Assembly (NCBI RefSeq): GCF_028583425.1
Contig: NC_072791.1
Coordinates: 34,975,368 to 35,039,367 of the forward strand
DNA length: 64,000 nucleotides
Direction: 5' to 3'
DNA from: Eublepharis macularius
Taxonomy: Eukaryota > Chordata > Lepidosauria > Squamata > Eublepharidae
The notes under the pieces: generated by a model
What the model saw: only the letters and a program-made list of their open reading frames with translations
What the model was told of the DNA's origin: nothing
Database searches by the model: none
Program-made: the position numbers and the translations under genes
Shown: positions 22,911 through 34,345 of the stretch, one piece after another
Layout: every line of letters begins with the position of its first letter
How positions within the stretch are numbered: the first letter of the stretch is position 1

Positions 22911-25739
22911 GATATACAAACATACAAACTGATTCCACACATTTCAGCTGGACTTCAGGGATAGTGAGGAGTTATATCCCTGATGCAGAAGGGGCTTCAG
23001 ACAGAAACTTTGGGAGTATCTAAGGACAATCCCTCAAGCACTGATCTTGTAAAGATGCATGTTGAACACAGGTAGCAGATCATATTGTCATTTCCAGGAT
23101 ATGTTGTGGATTAACAAGCAAATCCATTTTAAGGAGTTATTCATCTCTTCAGGTTTGAAAGTGTTGACAGTGATGAATTAGGCTCGTTCATTCATGACAA
23201 TGGAAGCCGTTCCTTATTAAAAGGATTTAGGGCTTTGTTACATTAGTATTGTGAACCTTCTATATATGTATATATCTTAATTCATATGATACACAGGCAG
23301 CCCAATCCTATGCATGATTGCTCAGATTACAGGCACAGTGGGGCAACCGGGCAACGCCCCATCAAACTTCTGTCACACTGCTCCAAACAGCATTGACTCC
23401 TCCTAGGTTCCTTGATAGGAAATAAAAGAAACTGGAGAAGGTAGAATGACCATTCATGTGGTAATGACTGCTGCCCCAGAGAACAAAGGACAGCCAGGTA
23501 TAGCAAGAGAGCACATATGCAAATATAAACCTTCCCTTGAGCCCTAAATTGTTGCAAGGCTCTCCCCACCCATTTCTTGGTGAATTTACAGCATGGGGGG
23601 GGGAGGGGGCTCTCTTGTTTTCTCTATAGGCTAGATTTAGTGTGGAAGGCAGCAAATACTTAAAATGATCTTTTTTCTAGACCTCTTACCACTGAGGAAA
23701 TTATCATTGATAGACAGGAGATTTTCTTTGTAAGCCCCATTTTTTGAAAAATGCTGGGACTTATTTCTAAGTAAAGATGGTAGATTGTTCATTTGCTACT
23801 ACTATCGTTTGAACACTAGCTTTATGTTTTGTAGAAATCTACTAATGCAATCTTAAATAGAGTTATGCCAGTCTGAGCACATTGATTTCAACAGGCTTAG
23901 ACTGGTGTAACTCTGCTTAGGATAGCACTGTTTGTGACTTACTTACAAAAATGAAATTTCTAGTGGAAAATCTGATAGTTTCTCTGTGAAACCAAGTAGG
24001 TTGGGACTTGGCCAGTACCCGGACAGAAGACCACCTGGTGCCACATTTAAAGCTTGAGGACTAGTGAACTGTCTAACAAAGCAATATCAAAAACAATTTC
24101 TTCGATTAGGCCCCACTGAATAGATCTGAGTAAGATTCTGAGTATACCTGCTTATGGTTGGTCTGTAGAGCACGATTGTGAACCTGGAACTTCCTTGCTC
24201 ATATAGATGTTTATCATAATAAATGGCAAAATTAATCCCCAATGATCCCCATTTAGAATTCCTATGGGAAGGAGCAATAATCTCCCCAAACTACCCTCTT
24301 CAGTCTGTGTCCCCTCACAGCAGACTGAGCTCTGTATTCCTGCCTCACTCTCCAAGGTATTATAGGATACCCTGGGTGGAGGCAGCCGAAAAATTTAAGA
24401 TAATCAGTAGAGTCACACTCTCACATCATTATTTTTCCACCAGAGTAACACTTTTCACCCCAAATTAAAAATAACTGTGTTTGGTATTAGGAGAAACTTT
24501 AACCATGTCCCAGAATATATTGCCTGTATATAGTTATTGTATTACTATATGTGTGTGATATATATTTCATAAGCATTTCTAAAGCAGGCTCATTAACTAG
24601 TCAGCTGGTACAGCTCATGAAAAAACATTCTCTAGAATCTTCTTCCAAAGTCCTTTTCCAGGTACCCCATGCCCAGAAATTAGGCTGGAGTGGCTGGAGA
24701 GAGGTTCCTTTTTCTTTTTTTAAAACAATCTCAGATGTTTTCACAAGATGCCAACATCTTATTCTTTTAGACTGTAACTAAAAGCTTTTTTAAAAGAAAC
24801 TTCTCCAAGATTTAAATGCTTGGTTCTATTCTGTTTTCAGTTGGTCTTTTTTACCTTTAACAATTTCATTGCTTTTTTGAAATCTGTCAAAACACACTCT
24901 CTGTCATGATTTGGATGATTTGGACCTTGACTGTTCCTGGGGAAAAAAAGACTTGTAATTTGTAGGTATATTTATATTTCATTTGTTTTATTGGCTGAAA
25001 TGTATGGATAATTTGCCGCTGTCTTATATTTCTTTTGGAAAATTGTAGATAGTAAGGTAATCTGGAACTTGACTGTGTATATATTCTTATATATATACAT
25101 ACACTGTCTAGACTGTATATTCATATGTCATATGTTTCACTGTTTATTTATTAAAAATGCTCTCTTGCATGAAAGCTTATGCTAGAATTTAAAACAAACT
25201 GTAGTCTTTAAGATGCGGTAAGGTTCCTCCTCCTCCTCCTCCTCCTCCTCTTTTTTGGCTGCACTAAAAGAACAGTTTACTACTCTGGCTTCATTGATAT
25301 TTTCTGATCTTCTTTGGAATCTCTCTTTTTTATTACGTTGGCAAACCAGGATCTATTTAAGACCGTTCTCAAACAGGCACAAAACACTTGTTGGGCGCTC
25401 TACCCACAGCCATGGCATTTTCTTGACCTGGAAAAGCTGAAAAGCAGCATAATTTTCAATTTTAAAAAACAAGTACAGAAAACCGATCACTAGAAGCTCT
25501 CTCTGATCATTCTTCTTTACCACTGCGCCTTTCCCAGTAACTCCCTCCCCTTTCTGCCCGGCCTCCTCCGCCCGTTCCAGCCAGGGCAGCATCGGCACAC
25601 AGCAGCTGTCCCAGTGCTGACATTCCCCCCGCCAGGCATTCCAACTCTCTGAGGTAATGGGGCCGCAAACATGCAGGGCTGCACTTTAAAGCCTGCACAG
25701 TATCCTTCCGCATGGCTGGAGCAAAGAGGAACGCCCCTA
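22911..25739. other. Intergenic DNA upstream of PTPN21
   Basis: Mostly unique-looking AT-rich DNA. Short pieces resemble common reptile repeats: 23290-23340 and 23855-23930 (aatcctatgcatgattgctc-type), 24000-24040 (5S-like fragment) and 25160-25215 (foldback arm). A (TCC)n run lies at 25224-25250. No gene is supported. Confidence 0.5.
25224..25250. repeat. (TCC)n microsatellite
   Basis: About nine TCC/CTC units shortly before the PTPN21 CpG island. Confidence 0.9.
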
Positions 25740-26186
25740 AAAGGGGAAGGAAAGGGGGGGGGACAAATTCCTCCGCTCCGGCAGACGCACCGGCCACTTT
25801 GCAAACCTACTCGGGGGGCGGAGAGAGCCGCCTCGCGCGCCAGCAGCGCAGGGGCTGCCTCTGTCACGGAAGGCGGCTGGCTGGGGAAGCCTCCTGCGGC
25901 TGGAGCGGTCCTCTTCCTCTGACTCTTTGCCCGGTGGCAGGCGCTCCCGCCCGGGTCCTCCTTGTTGTTATGGTCGAGGCAGGAAGTGAGGAATGTTTTC
26001 ACGCTGACTGACTGACTGAGCCGAGGAGAGCAGGCGGGGACCGCGGCTCTTTGCCACAGGAAAGGGTGGGGGGCAACCCGAGAAGTCGCTTTCCAAGCAA
26101 GACACGTGAAATGGCTTTTTCCTGACTCGCTCTCCAGGGCGCGCCCGGCGGTGCGCGGCGAAAGAAGACCTCTCTTTTCCTTGGAG
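25740..26186 (+). promoter_or_regulatory. PTPN21: CpG-island promoter and probable non-coding first exon of PTPN21
   Basis: A GC- and CpG-rich block between AT-rich flanks, about 8.6 kb from the divergent ZC3H14 start. A good donor, GAG|GTAAAT, at 26186/26187 could close a 5'-untranslated first exon that would splice to the acceptor at 33571-33572. The exon start is unknown. Minus-strand open frames here (up to 271 residues) are by-products of the high GC content. Confidence 0.5.
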
Positions 26187-28149
26187 GTAAATGGGAAAGG
26201 GGTGGGGGGTCTGCAGGGATGCTGCTGCTCCTGCTTTTTAAAACAGTATGCCGCTCTATATATTTCAGTAGCCTTCGAGCTGTGTATTTCAGCTCCTGGA
26301 GGCTGCTGTCCGAAGTGAACCCCGAACCCCAAACCAGCGAGTGGGTTTACTTAACTCGCAAGCAAGCCTTATTGGGGTTAATTCTGAGAAGGGCTGGTTT
26401 GGATCGGTGCTCGTAGCTCGCCGTTGTCTGATAATCGCGTTGTAGTCCTCATCTGAGTCATGTATCTCGGGCACCCTTGTTTATTTTTGCTTGTCAGTGT
26501 CTTGGATTGAATTTACACACGCACAGTGACGTTTGTCGTTCGCGTTCTGCCTGCGCGCTCACACTCGAGTGCCTGGAGAGGTTTTCTTTGTTTCAAAATG
26601 TGCGTGTAGATGTATCCTGTTTTATACTTAGGGAAATGTCACAAGGAGGATTCTCTGTTTACATTGGTAAAGATTAATCTCTTGCCATTATTTCTGGGGT
26701 TTAAAGCAAAAGTGGGAACGTTGCATGTATTGTAATTGCATTTCATTTGCCGAGTGCCTGAATACTTCAGTATTAATGGAAGCGTATCTTCCATTCTTGC
26801 CTTTTTGCCCATAATAGAAGAAAATGCATATTTCTTCTTTATTATGTCCATTAACCCACCAAGTAACTTCAGGGATTTGATTGTGGATTCTTTTACAAGA
26901 AAAACCAGCAGTTCATAACAAACCTGAAGGAAACCTGTTTTTCCATACTATATGCAATTCCTTCTTTAAATTGTAGATCGGTGATATGAGCAAACTGAAA
27001 AAGTAGAAGCCCTGTATACAAATGGAAATGCTGAGCCTTTGGAAAGAGTAGGCTGAAAGAGAATATAGTCTTTAAAGTATTCAAGGCCTGCTAAATACAG
27101 AATGGATTTGTGCCTGTTGGCACTGTGGTGCTATCCTCTTACCTCTTGCAAACTCCCTTAATCGTGCCGATAGACATTATTTTGAAAGAGGCGTGTGTGA
27201 GTGTGTGTCTGTGTGTGGGGGGGTTAACATGACAGCAGCTGGTAGCAGAAAATAACAGCTGCTCAACAAAACTGGTTGTGCTGCGTTTGCACGAATTGTG
27301 CTTGGGCAGCATGAAAAGTTGTTGAATAGGTTCAAAGCATTATTCCTCCCAGACATTTTCTAATTGGCTTGCTACTAAATGCATTTACTCTGGCATTGTA
27401 TATGTTGTATCTGTCAAATTTTTGGTGACTAAAATGAATTCAGAATTATGGTTGGATAGCATCTTGATTTTATTTTTTTTAATTAATTACATTTCTTCCA
27501 AAACATACAAGTTGGAAAGCATCTTGACATCTCATTGTAAGCTGCCTTGCAGACCCCTCCCCTCTCCGCTTTGTAAAAACATTCCTTATAAAGTCAGTAA
27601 AAACTGCCACCTTTTTTGGGAATGGGAATCAGTTGATTTTACTAACTGAGGAAACATGCAGTGGATGAGATTTTGAGTGTAGTGGTCACAATGCAGCCAA
27701 AATGAAGTACTTTTATAAGTCCTATGCATACCATAGAAGAGACGTGCAGCCCCATCTCCATCAAGGTTTACTTTGAAGCAAGTCCTGCTAATTCTAGTGG
27801 GTTTTCTTCCCAGAAAGCTTGCAAACTTTGTAGTTTTCAACATGAGCTTCCATTGATTTCTACAGGATTTGGAAGTGCTTAACTTGCTGGACTGTGTTGT
27901 ATAATAGATAATCAAAGCACATCAAGAATTCCATTGTTTAAAAAGATAACCAAAATGTTTCTAATATGTCACATTTCAGATATGTTTCCAAGTTGGTCCG
28001 TACTGAGGTTATGAACTGACGTGGGGAGGGGACAGAATGGCAGAAGTGCATGATAACCATTTTAAAAAAATAAATCTAATCTAATATTTTAAGTGAAACA
28101 AAGCTCCTTACACTGGGCTTCCTTCTACCTTTTAGCATTTTTCTTCAAG

Positions 28150-28505
28150 TGTGACAGCAAGATTTGAGTCCAGTAGCACCTTAGAAACCTACAAGAGTGT
28201 AAGCTTTCAAGAGTCAGAGCTCCCTTTTTCAGGTGCCTTCTTGTTGGTCTCTAAGGTGTCTGAAGAGGAGAGCTCTGGCTCTTGAAAGTTTATACTCTGA
28301 AAATCTTGTTGGTCTCTAAGGTGTCTGAAGAAGAGAGCTCTGGCTCTTGAAAGTTTATACTCTGAAAATCTTGTTGGTCTCTAAGGTGTCTGAAGAAGAG
28401 AGCTCTGGCTCTTGAAAGTTTATACTCTGAAAATCTTGTTGGTCTCTAAGGTGCCACTGGACTCAAATCCCGCTTTTCTTCTGCAGACCAACACAGCTAT
28501 CCACC
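28150..28505. repeat. Foldback repeat with a triplicated 65-bp arm
   Basis: The left arm starts at 28168 (gagtccagtagcacctta) and the right arm ends with aaggtgccactggactcaaa. Between them the segment beginning ttgttggtctctaaggtg recurs at 28241, 28306, 28371 and 28436, an exact period of 65 bp. The copies are almost identical, so the expansion is recent compared with the element itself. Confidence 0.9.
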
Positions 28506-28834
28506 TAAACGATCTTCAAGAGTGCTGCATCTAGTACCAAGGCAGAGAGAGCAAAGGTTGACAGGGCTGAAGGTCCCATTGCTAGGAATGGATTTGTTCT
28601 TTGATCAGTATGCAGGAGAGTTCTGCAGAATGCTACATTTCTAATGGTTTTGCCAGGTGATGGAAAAGCTAAATGTGGGAAGCCTCCTTAAGAGAATCTA
28701 AAGAAGGAAATGGGTTGAATTGTTTTCAGTTGTTCCAAGAGGACCCTAAAGATGGTGGGCCACATCTAATTTCCTCTAGAAGAGCCTGAATAAGGGCTGC
28801 TGCAGACTGAATGAGCTGTGGGTTGTGCTGCTAG

Positions 28835-29072
28835 TGGTATAGGTATTGCCTTTCTTTGTCTGAATGAAGAGATCAGTTGTAATTGGTGTTCCCAAGCTGT
28901 GAAATCCAGGTATAAATCCCTACCACGCCATGGAAGCTTGCTGGGTGATCTTGGGCCTGTCCTTCACTCTCAACTTCCCAGGGTTCTTATTGCGAGGATA
29001 AAATGGGAGAACGGCTGTAAGCTGTTATGGGTCCCTACTGGGGAGAAAAGCGGAGTATAAGTCAGATAAAAA
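28835..29072 (+). repeat. MIR-like tRNA SINE
   Basis: A box-B-like ccaggtataaatcccta is followed by ctgggtgatcttgggcctgt, gcgaggataaaatgggagaa and a cggagtataagtcagataaa tail. Full-length or nearly so. Confidence 0.65.
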
Positions 29073-29967
29073 TCAGGTTCTCAAATCCAGTATTTCCATG
29101 GAAAGAAGCAACATCATTTTGAGGGGCATTTTGGGCTACAAAGTTAGAGGAGAAAGTGAAAAAGCCCCCCAAATCCCTATGCCCACAGAAACATCCAACT
29201 GGCTTCTAGCCAGTGAAAAAAAAACCGGAGAGAACAAGGTAAAATGCTGTTTTTCCTTTCTGCTCTTCTTAGTTGAAATCCTCCAAGCCATAATGCTCCG
29301 AACCACTGGGAATTAAAACAAAGATACTGTCTGTCCTGTCTGACTTTCAGCTGTATCCCCCAGACTTACTTCTAAGCATGTATTTAGTTTCACCTTTATG
29401 TTGGGCATTGAGTTGAATGTAGAAATAGCACAGCCCCTGTCTAGACTAGAAAACTTACAGTTTACATTAGGTGCTGCTTTTTGGGAAACCTGTGCGTCTG
29501 GAGAAGGGTTTTTAGTATTGCTTTTAAAAAAATCCTGACATGGGCTCTTGCTCTTTTAATGGTAACACTAACATAAACACATCCAACATCTGTAGATTTT
29601 TTGGTGGGAGGATGTGGCAATGCATGAAACAAGGCTGCCCTTGTGGCACGTTTATCTGCCATGTTACAATGACAGGGGGGAAAAACATGGCAGTCCTTGG
29701 AGAGCTTCAAAAGAAGGAAGGAAGGAGGACTGGCAAGGATATTCCATCTGAGAAGAGCTGTGTACATGGAGACAGGCGTAAAATGTTGTGAGGATAAAAT
29801 GGTGGAAAGGAGAGCCATGTAGCTGCTTGCGGTCCCCATTGGAGAGAAAGCCTGGGTATAAATGGGGTAAATAACAAACAAACACTTAAAATCACTTCCC
29901 GCTCGACCGGCCTGCATCCTTTCTAGTATTGAAAGCTACCGCACTCTCAAGCACTCTCTGTTGCTAC

Positions 29968-30184
29968 CAGGGCTTTTTTTCTGGGAAAAGAGGTGGTGGA
30001 ACTCAGTGGGTTGCCCTTGGAGAAAATGGTCACATGGCTGGTGGCCCCGCCCCCTGATCTCCAGACAGAGGGGAGCTTAGATTGCCCTCTATCTGGCGAT
30101 TGGGGTGGGGCCACCAGCCATGTGACCATTTTCAAGAGGTTCCGGAACTCTGTTCCACCACGTTCCCGCTGAAAAAAAGCCCTG
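29968..30184. mobile_element. 217-bp hAT-type MITE
   Basis: Perfect 14-bp terminal inverted repeats (cagggctttttttc and gaaaaaaagccctg) and a perfect 8-bp target duplication gttgctac (29960-29967 and 30185-30192). The interior is also largely palindromic (ggtcacatggctggtggccc against gggccaccagccatgtgacc, one base off). It has no coding capacity and would have moved with a hAT transposase supplied elsewhere. Confidence 0.9.
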
Positions 30185-30782
30185 GTTGCTACAGTTATGC
30201 CCGTTTTTCCTCAGAAGACTTGCATTTTAGGCACACATGTACAGTCAGAACTGGCCTTGAGGACTGCATGCAGAATTGCCAGTTGTTTCCTTAGCACAAG
30301 GATTGCTGCCTGGGCTGTAAAGGGTTGGGTCAAGCACCTGGGATATTTATTGCAGCAGTGGTATGCATGGCTAGTCAGCAAACGGAGGGAGAAGGTAATT
30401 GGTAACTTTCAAGGAGAGGAAGTATAGTTCCTCATTGGACTGTTTGCCTGGAGGCCAACACTGTCTGAGACAGAGGGAGGGAATCGTAAAAGTGAAGATC
30501 TTTGAAACTGATGCACACTTCATGCATCTAATGAAGTGAGCTCTGCCTTAAGGAAGCTTATGCTAGAATAAACATTGTTAGTCTATAAAGTGCCATCAAA
30601 CTTCTGTTTAATTTTGCTGAAACAGGTTAACACAACTGGGCTAATCACACTCTCAGCCTAACTTACCTCATAGGTTTGTTGTGAGGATAAAATGGAGGAG
30701 TGGAAGATGGTGTAAGCTGGTTGGGGAACCCACTGAGGAGAAAGGCAAGGCATAAATGAAGTAAAAATAAACTACCCCTTGT

Positions 30783-30960
30783 GGGATAGCCAAGGTGAAC
30801 CTGAACTCATCAGATCTCAGAAGCTAAGCAGGGTCGGTCTTGGTTAGTAATTGAATGAGAGACCTCCATTGAAGATCAGGGTTGCAGAGGCAGGCAATGG
30901 CAAACCACCTCTCTGTTGCCATGAAAACCCCACCAGGGGTTGCCATAAGTCTTGACTTGA
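30783..30960 (+). repeat. 5S-rRNA-derived SINE
   Basis: gatctcagaagctaagcagg and gtcggtcttggttagtaatt, then tgagagacc, follow the internal promoter region of vertebrate 5S rRNA (A box, intermediate element, C box). They are then joined to a non-5S tail containing ggcaatggcaaaccacctct and ccccaccaggggttgcc. The tail and the missing 5' half show that it is a SINE, not a 5S gene. Confidence 0.85.
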
Positions 30961-31014
30961 AGACTCTCTCCACCACCATGGGATAAATGTAGGATCTTAA
31001 GGAGAGGGGTAGTA

Positions 31015-31200
31015 TCACATATGAGCCTCAGCCTATTATCATCACACATGAAGCTTCCTTCTCCTATCAAGGTCAATATTGCCTTCTCTGACTGGCAGCA
31101 ACTCTCCAAGATCTCTCTGGTCTTTCAGTGGAAATGCCAGGGATTGAACCTGAGGCCTTCTGCAGGCCAAGAAGATGCTCTGCCTATGAGCCATGGCCCC
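31015..31200 (-). repeat. tRNA-derived SINE, minus orientation (second tRNA-SINE family)
   Basis: On the minus strand it reads a tRNA-like head (gccatggctcataggcagag, then cagaaggcctcaggttcaat with box B), followed by a body that ends with aagcttcatgtgtgatgat. The same family occurs on the plus strand at 38425 and 54120, and on the minus strand at about 34830-34940, 52480-52560 and 58145-58265. Confidence 0.65.
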
Positions 31201-31944
31201 TCCCCTCATATGTTCATAGCAATACAAGTCTGGGAATGTTTGTCAAACTCTTGGATTCTCTGACAAAAATGGGAACCTCTCTTGTGAGATGGCCAGTGTT
31301 AATGATGACAGCTCCTTGGAAGTCATTAACTGAAAGATAATATTGACTCTGCAGTGAACTCCCTTGCCTCATTCTTTTTTTCAAGAGAGAAACAATTCCA
31401 AGTGAATGAGCATGATAAAGACTGGTGAGCATTTTGGAGTTCATCTAAAAAGCTTTGGCTTTAAATTGCTACTTCATTGGTTGCATCAAGAGCAGCAGTA
31501 CCTTATATATTTGGTGGCCTGTTGTGATCTAGTTCGGCACTGTCTTTGCCCTGTGGGAAAGCAGGGAGCCTGTACTGTCACTCACAGTGCCTCTGTCTTG
31601 TTCACCCACCTGGGCATGGACTTTTGAAGGTTGCTTCTGTTTCTTTTTATAGCATATATCTATATTGTGGGACTCAGATTCAAGTCCACTAGCACTTTAA
31701 AGACCATCTCATTTTTCCAGGCTATAAGCTTTTGTGAGTCAAAGCACATTTGGTCAGATACAAAAACATTGTGGGACAAGAACTACACACCATTTGCCTC
31801 TTTTAATTGAGAGGTGTAATATATAGTGGTATCTCCCTGCTGCTGCCCTTTGAGAAATGGTGCCAGTAGAGTGTACAGAAAAAGCTCTAAGTGCAATGTT
31901 CAGATTGATCACTTTAGCTGTTATTCCTATTATTTAGCAGGTAT

Positions 31945-32110
31945 GCAACTCTTAATTGGAAGCTAAGCAGAGTTGTTATGATTAGTACTTGAATGGGAGA
32001 CCACCAGGGAAGACTGGGTTTGCTGTGCAGAGGAAGGCAATGGCATCTCTTCCCTTGAAAACCCCATGAGGGGGTCGCTGCCAGTCAACTGCAACTTGAC
32101 GGAACTTAAT
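31945..32110 (+). repeat. 5S-rRNA-derived SINE, second copy
   Basis: ttggaagctaagcagagttg, ttagtacttgaatgggagac and the tail ggcaatggcatctcttccct match the element at 30783 in order. More diverged. Confidence 0.75.
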
Positions 32111-33572
32111 TACCATTTATTAGAAAATATGAAAAAGTTCCTACGCATTACACTTAAATTCTGTATTGAACCTTGGAAGTAGTTTGCAATAAATGTCTAT
32201 GATTCCCCATACAGTTTTGGAATTCAGCAAAATTAATTTAGAAAAAAAATTCCACCCCTTTTGTCTGTACATACATAAGCAATGTTGATATGACAATACT
32301 AAAGTCCTGGACAGTCCTAGTGGGGCTGATATGGTTAAGGTCACGAGCTGGAAATTTTCCTGTTCAAATGTCATCCAAGAACATAACATCCTGCTGGATC
32401 AGACCAGTGGTCCAGCATCCTGTTTCCCACAGTGGCCAGCCAGATGCCTCAGAAGGCCCACAAGCCAGGGCAAATTCGAGTCCAGTAGCATTTTAAAGAC
32501 CATTGCATTTTTCCAGGCTATAAGCCTTCGTGAGTCAAAGCACATTTGGTTAGATACAAAAATATTGTGGGACAAGTACTAGGTGAAAAAGTGAAATACT
32601 AAGCAGAGTAACTCCAGTTGAAGCCCACTGAAATCAGCAGGCTTAGGCTGTAGAAATCAGTGAGCTTAGAGTGGAGAAATCAGTGGGCTTAGAGTGGAGA
32701 AATGTGTCTTAGGATTTCACTGTAAGACCTCCTCCTGGTTAGATGGATAGATAGTCTTCACACTGTACATAATTTTATTAACTTCTGTCCCAGAGACCAG
32801 CAGCCTTTTATTATGCGACTTAATGTTACTGATAATTGACATGTTGATAATATAATCCATAAAGGTTCTGCAGCCCAAACTCTGGTTGTTGTGAGTCCTT
32901 TGTTAGAAATTGATACACATGAGACCTCACAATAATGAGGAGCATATGGTTTATATATGCTGCTTTAGCACAGTGGCATCATCTGTGGATACTTTGCATA
33001 TAGATTACTGGGAACTGTTCATCTCTAGCATTTCCCTTTCTGTAAAGCATCTTTAAGAAGCCCTTTAGTCCCATAAAAACATTGCCTGCTGTTCCCATCG
33101 CTTCCTAGTTATTCTAGCATCCCACCTACCCCTCCAGTATACCTTAACTTAAACGTTTTGCTTTCTTTTTTAGATCCATACTGAACCAGTAGTCTATTCC
33201 TGTTCCTCCTTAGTTGTCTTTTTGGGGTTTTTTTTGTTTTCAATAAATTGAAAAGCCCCCAATTCTTATGCTTTTCCCTTACAAGGAAGGAGTTCATTTC
33301 GGTTGCCTTGTCCTGCAGCCGTAAGCCACAAACTTGTTAATTGGCTTTAAGTGGGCCACTATTCTTTCTGTCTTACCCTCTCTCTTCTCCATTTGTAATA
33401 CAGGGATAATAATCCTATTTTACGTAAAGGGCTCTGAGCAGTTAGAGAAAGTGCTGTGTAGTGAAACTATATGTGTTCAGGCTGGGTTTTGCAAATTACT
33501 GGTATTGTGAGTTACCAAAGGCTGACCACCTAACCTGTTCCAGTTTTAATAATCTCTTTTCTTCTTCCGCAG

Positions 33573-33924
33573 AGTTGTCATGTCTGCTTCCTTGGCTCAG
33601 AATGTGGAGGAGAACTTGCGGCTGTGTAATGGCAGCAGCTGCCGGTTGATTGCCTGGTGCCTTCACAGCTCCTGACTGCCCACGGGAGGCGAGACGGTCC
33701 TTGATGGTTTTCTGTGACTTATTGTGGATGTTCTAGGAAAGAAAATGCCACTGCCTTTTGGGCTGAAGCTGAAACGAACTCGACGCTACACAGTGTCTAG
33801 CAAGAGTTGTTTGGTGGCCCGTATCCAGCTGCTCAACAATGAGTTTGTGGAGTTCACACTGTCAGTGGAGAGCACTGGCCAGGAAAGTTTGGAGGCTGTG
33901 GCCCAAAGGCTGGAACTCCGAGAG
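33573..33924 (+). CDS. PTPN21: PTPN21 first coding exon (5' UTR plus residues 1-60)
   Basis: PTPN21 (PTPD1) is a non-receptor tyrosine phosphatase with an N-terminal FERM domain and a C-terminal phosphatase domain; it acts at the cell cortex and in Src and growth-factor signalling. The acceptor AG is at 33571-33572 after a CT-rich tract and the donor GAG|GTAGGC is at 33924/33925. Coding starts at ATG 33745 and gives 60 residues, beginning [20 protein letters not shown] and ending [13 protein letters not shown], which is the start of FERM lobe F1 and near-identical to the mammalian protein as remembered. The upstream 172 nt carry two short reading frames (33580-33675, 33704-33736). The open frame past 33924 is intron. 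Confidence 0.96.
33580..33675 (+). other. Upstream open reading frame 1 in the PTPN21 5' leader
   Basis: ATG at 33580, 31 codons, stop TGA at 33673-33675, which is 69 nt before the PTPN21 start. Weak Kozak context (tcATGt). If the exon is used as predicted, ribosomes must scan past it or reinitiate. Confidence 0.6.
33704..33736 (+). other. Upstream open reading frame 2 in the PTPN21 5' leader
   Basis: ATG at 33704, 10 codons with a second in-frame ATG, stop TAG at 33734-33736, only 8 nt before the PTPN21 ATG. So short a gap would allow little efficient reinitiation, so it could lower translation. Confidence 0.55.
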
Positions 33925-34094
33925 GTAGGCGTTGTGGCCTGCAGCTGTGAGTCTCCCCACTGGTGTGGATGCATTCCGTGCTGTGCCATGATCCGGGGTT
34001 CTACTGAGATGTGTTTTCTTCTGTCAGTGGTCATGTGCCAGAGGCAGGCCAGTACAAATGAGAGACAGATTTCTGGGGGCTGTGTTGTAACAAC

Positions 34095-34345
34095 AGCATT
34101 GTATAGTGGTTAGAGTGTTGGACTAGGATCTAGGAGATGCAGGTTTAAATCTCTAATTTGCCATGGAAGCTTGTTGTATGACCTTGGGCCTGCCAAAACC
34201 ACTTAGCCTGACTTACCTCACAGGGTGTTTGTTGTGAGGATAAAATGGAGGAGTGGAGAGTGATATCATAAGCTGCTTTGTGCCTCCATTCAGTCAAAAG
34301 AAAGTGGGATATAAATATCAAAATAAAAACTTTTAAAGACTAACA
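34095..34345 (+). repeat. MIR-like tRNA SINE, full length
   Basis: The head tatagtggttagagtgttgg (box A) and gcaggtttaaatctc (box B) are followed by ttgtatgaccttgggcctgc, acctcacagggtgtttgttg, tgaggataaaatggaggagt and the tail gtgggatataaatatcaaaa. It is the most complete member in the window and lies only 170 bp past the PTPN21 donor site. Confidence 0.8.

Larger units (their letters stand above)
26187..33572. other. Probable PTPN21 intron 1
   Basis: About 7.4 kb. Repeats with their own entries lie at 28150-28505, 28835-29072, 29968-30184, 30783-30960 and 31015-31200. SINE tails lie at about 29785-29882 and 30640-30775, a foldback arm at 30530-30640, and related copies at 31674-31780 and 32475-32580. 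A second 5S-like SINE is at 31945-32110. 26190-28140 and 32740-33560 hold nothing clear except a short GT-rich run near 27195. Confidence 0.55.

Noticed and set aside
25517..26332. 271-residue minus-strand open frame (and shorter ones on both strands) in the PTPN21 CpG island
   Set aside because: GC-rich DNA has few stop codons. The frame has no domain, overlaps the probable first exon of PTPN21 and has no splice continuation I can see.
28241..28440. CRISPR-like array because of regular 65-bp repeats
   Set aside because: The units are contiguous with no unique spacers; this is a tandem amplification in a eukaryotic foldback repeat.
30783..30870. 5S rRNA gene
   Set aside because: Only the internal-promoter half of 5S is present, fused to a SINE tail, and it recurs at two other places.
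33922..34113. Continuation of the PTPN21 frame to residue 129
   Set aside because: The conserved FERM sequence stops exactly at the GTAGGC donor and resumes at 61778; the extra residues are intron.
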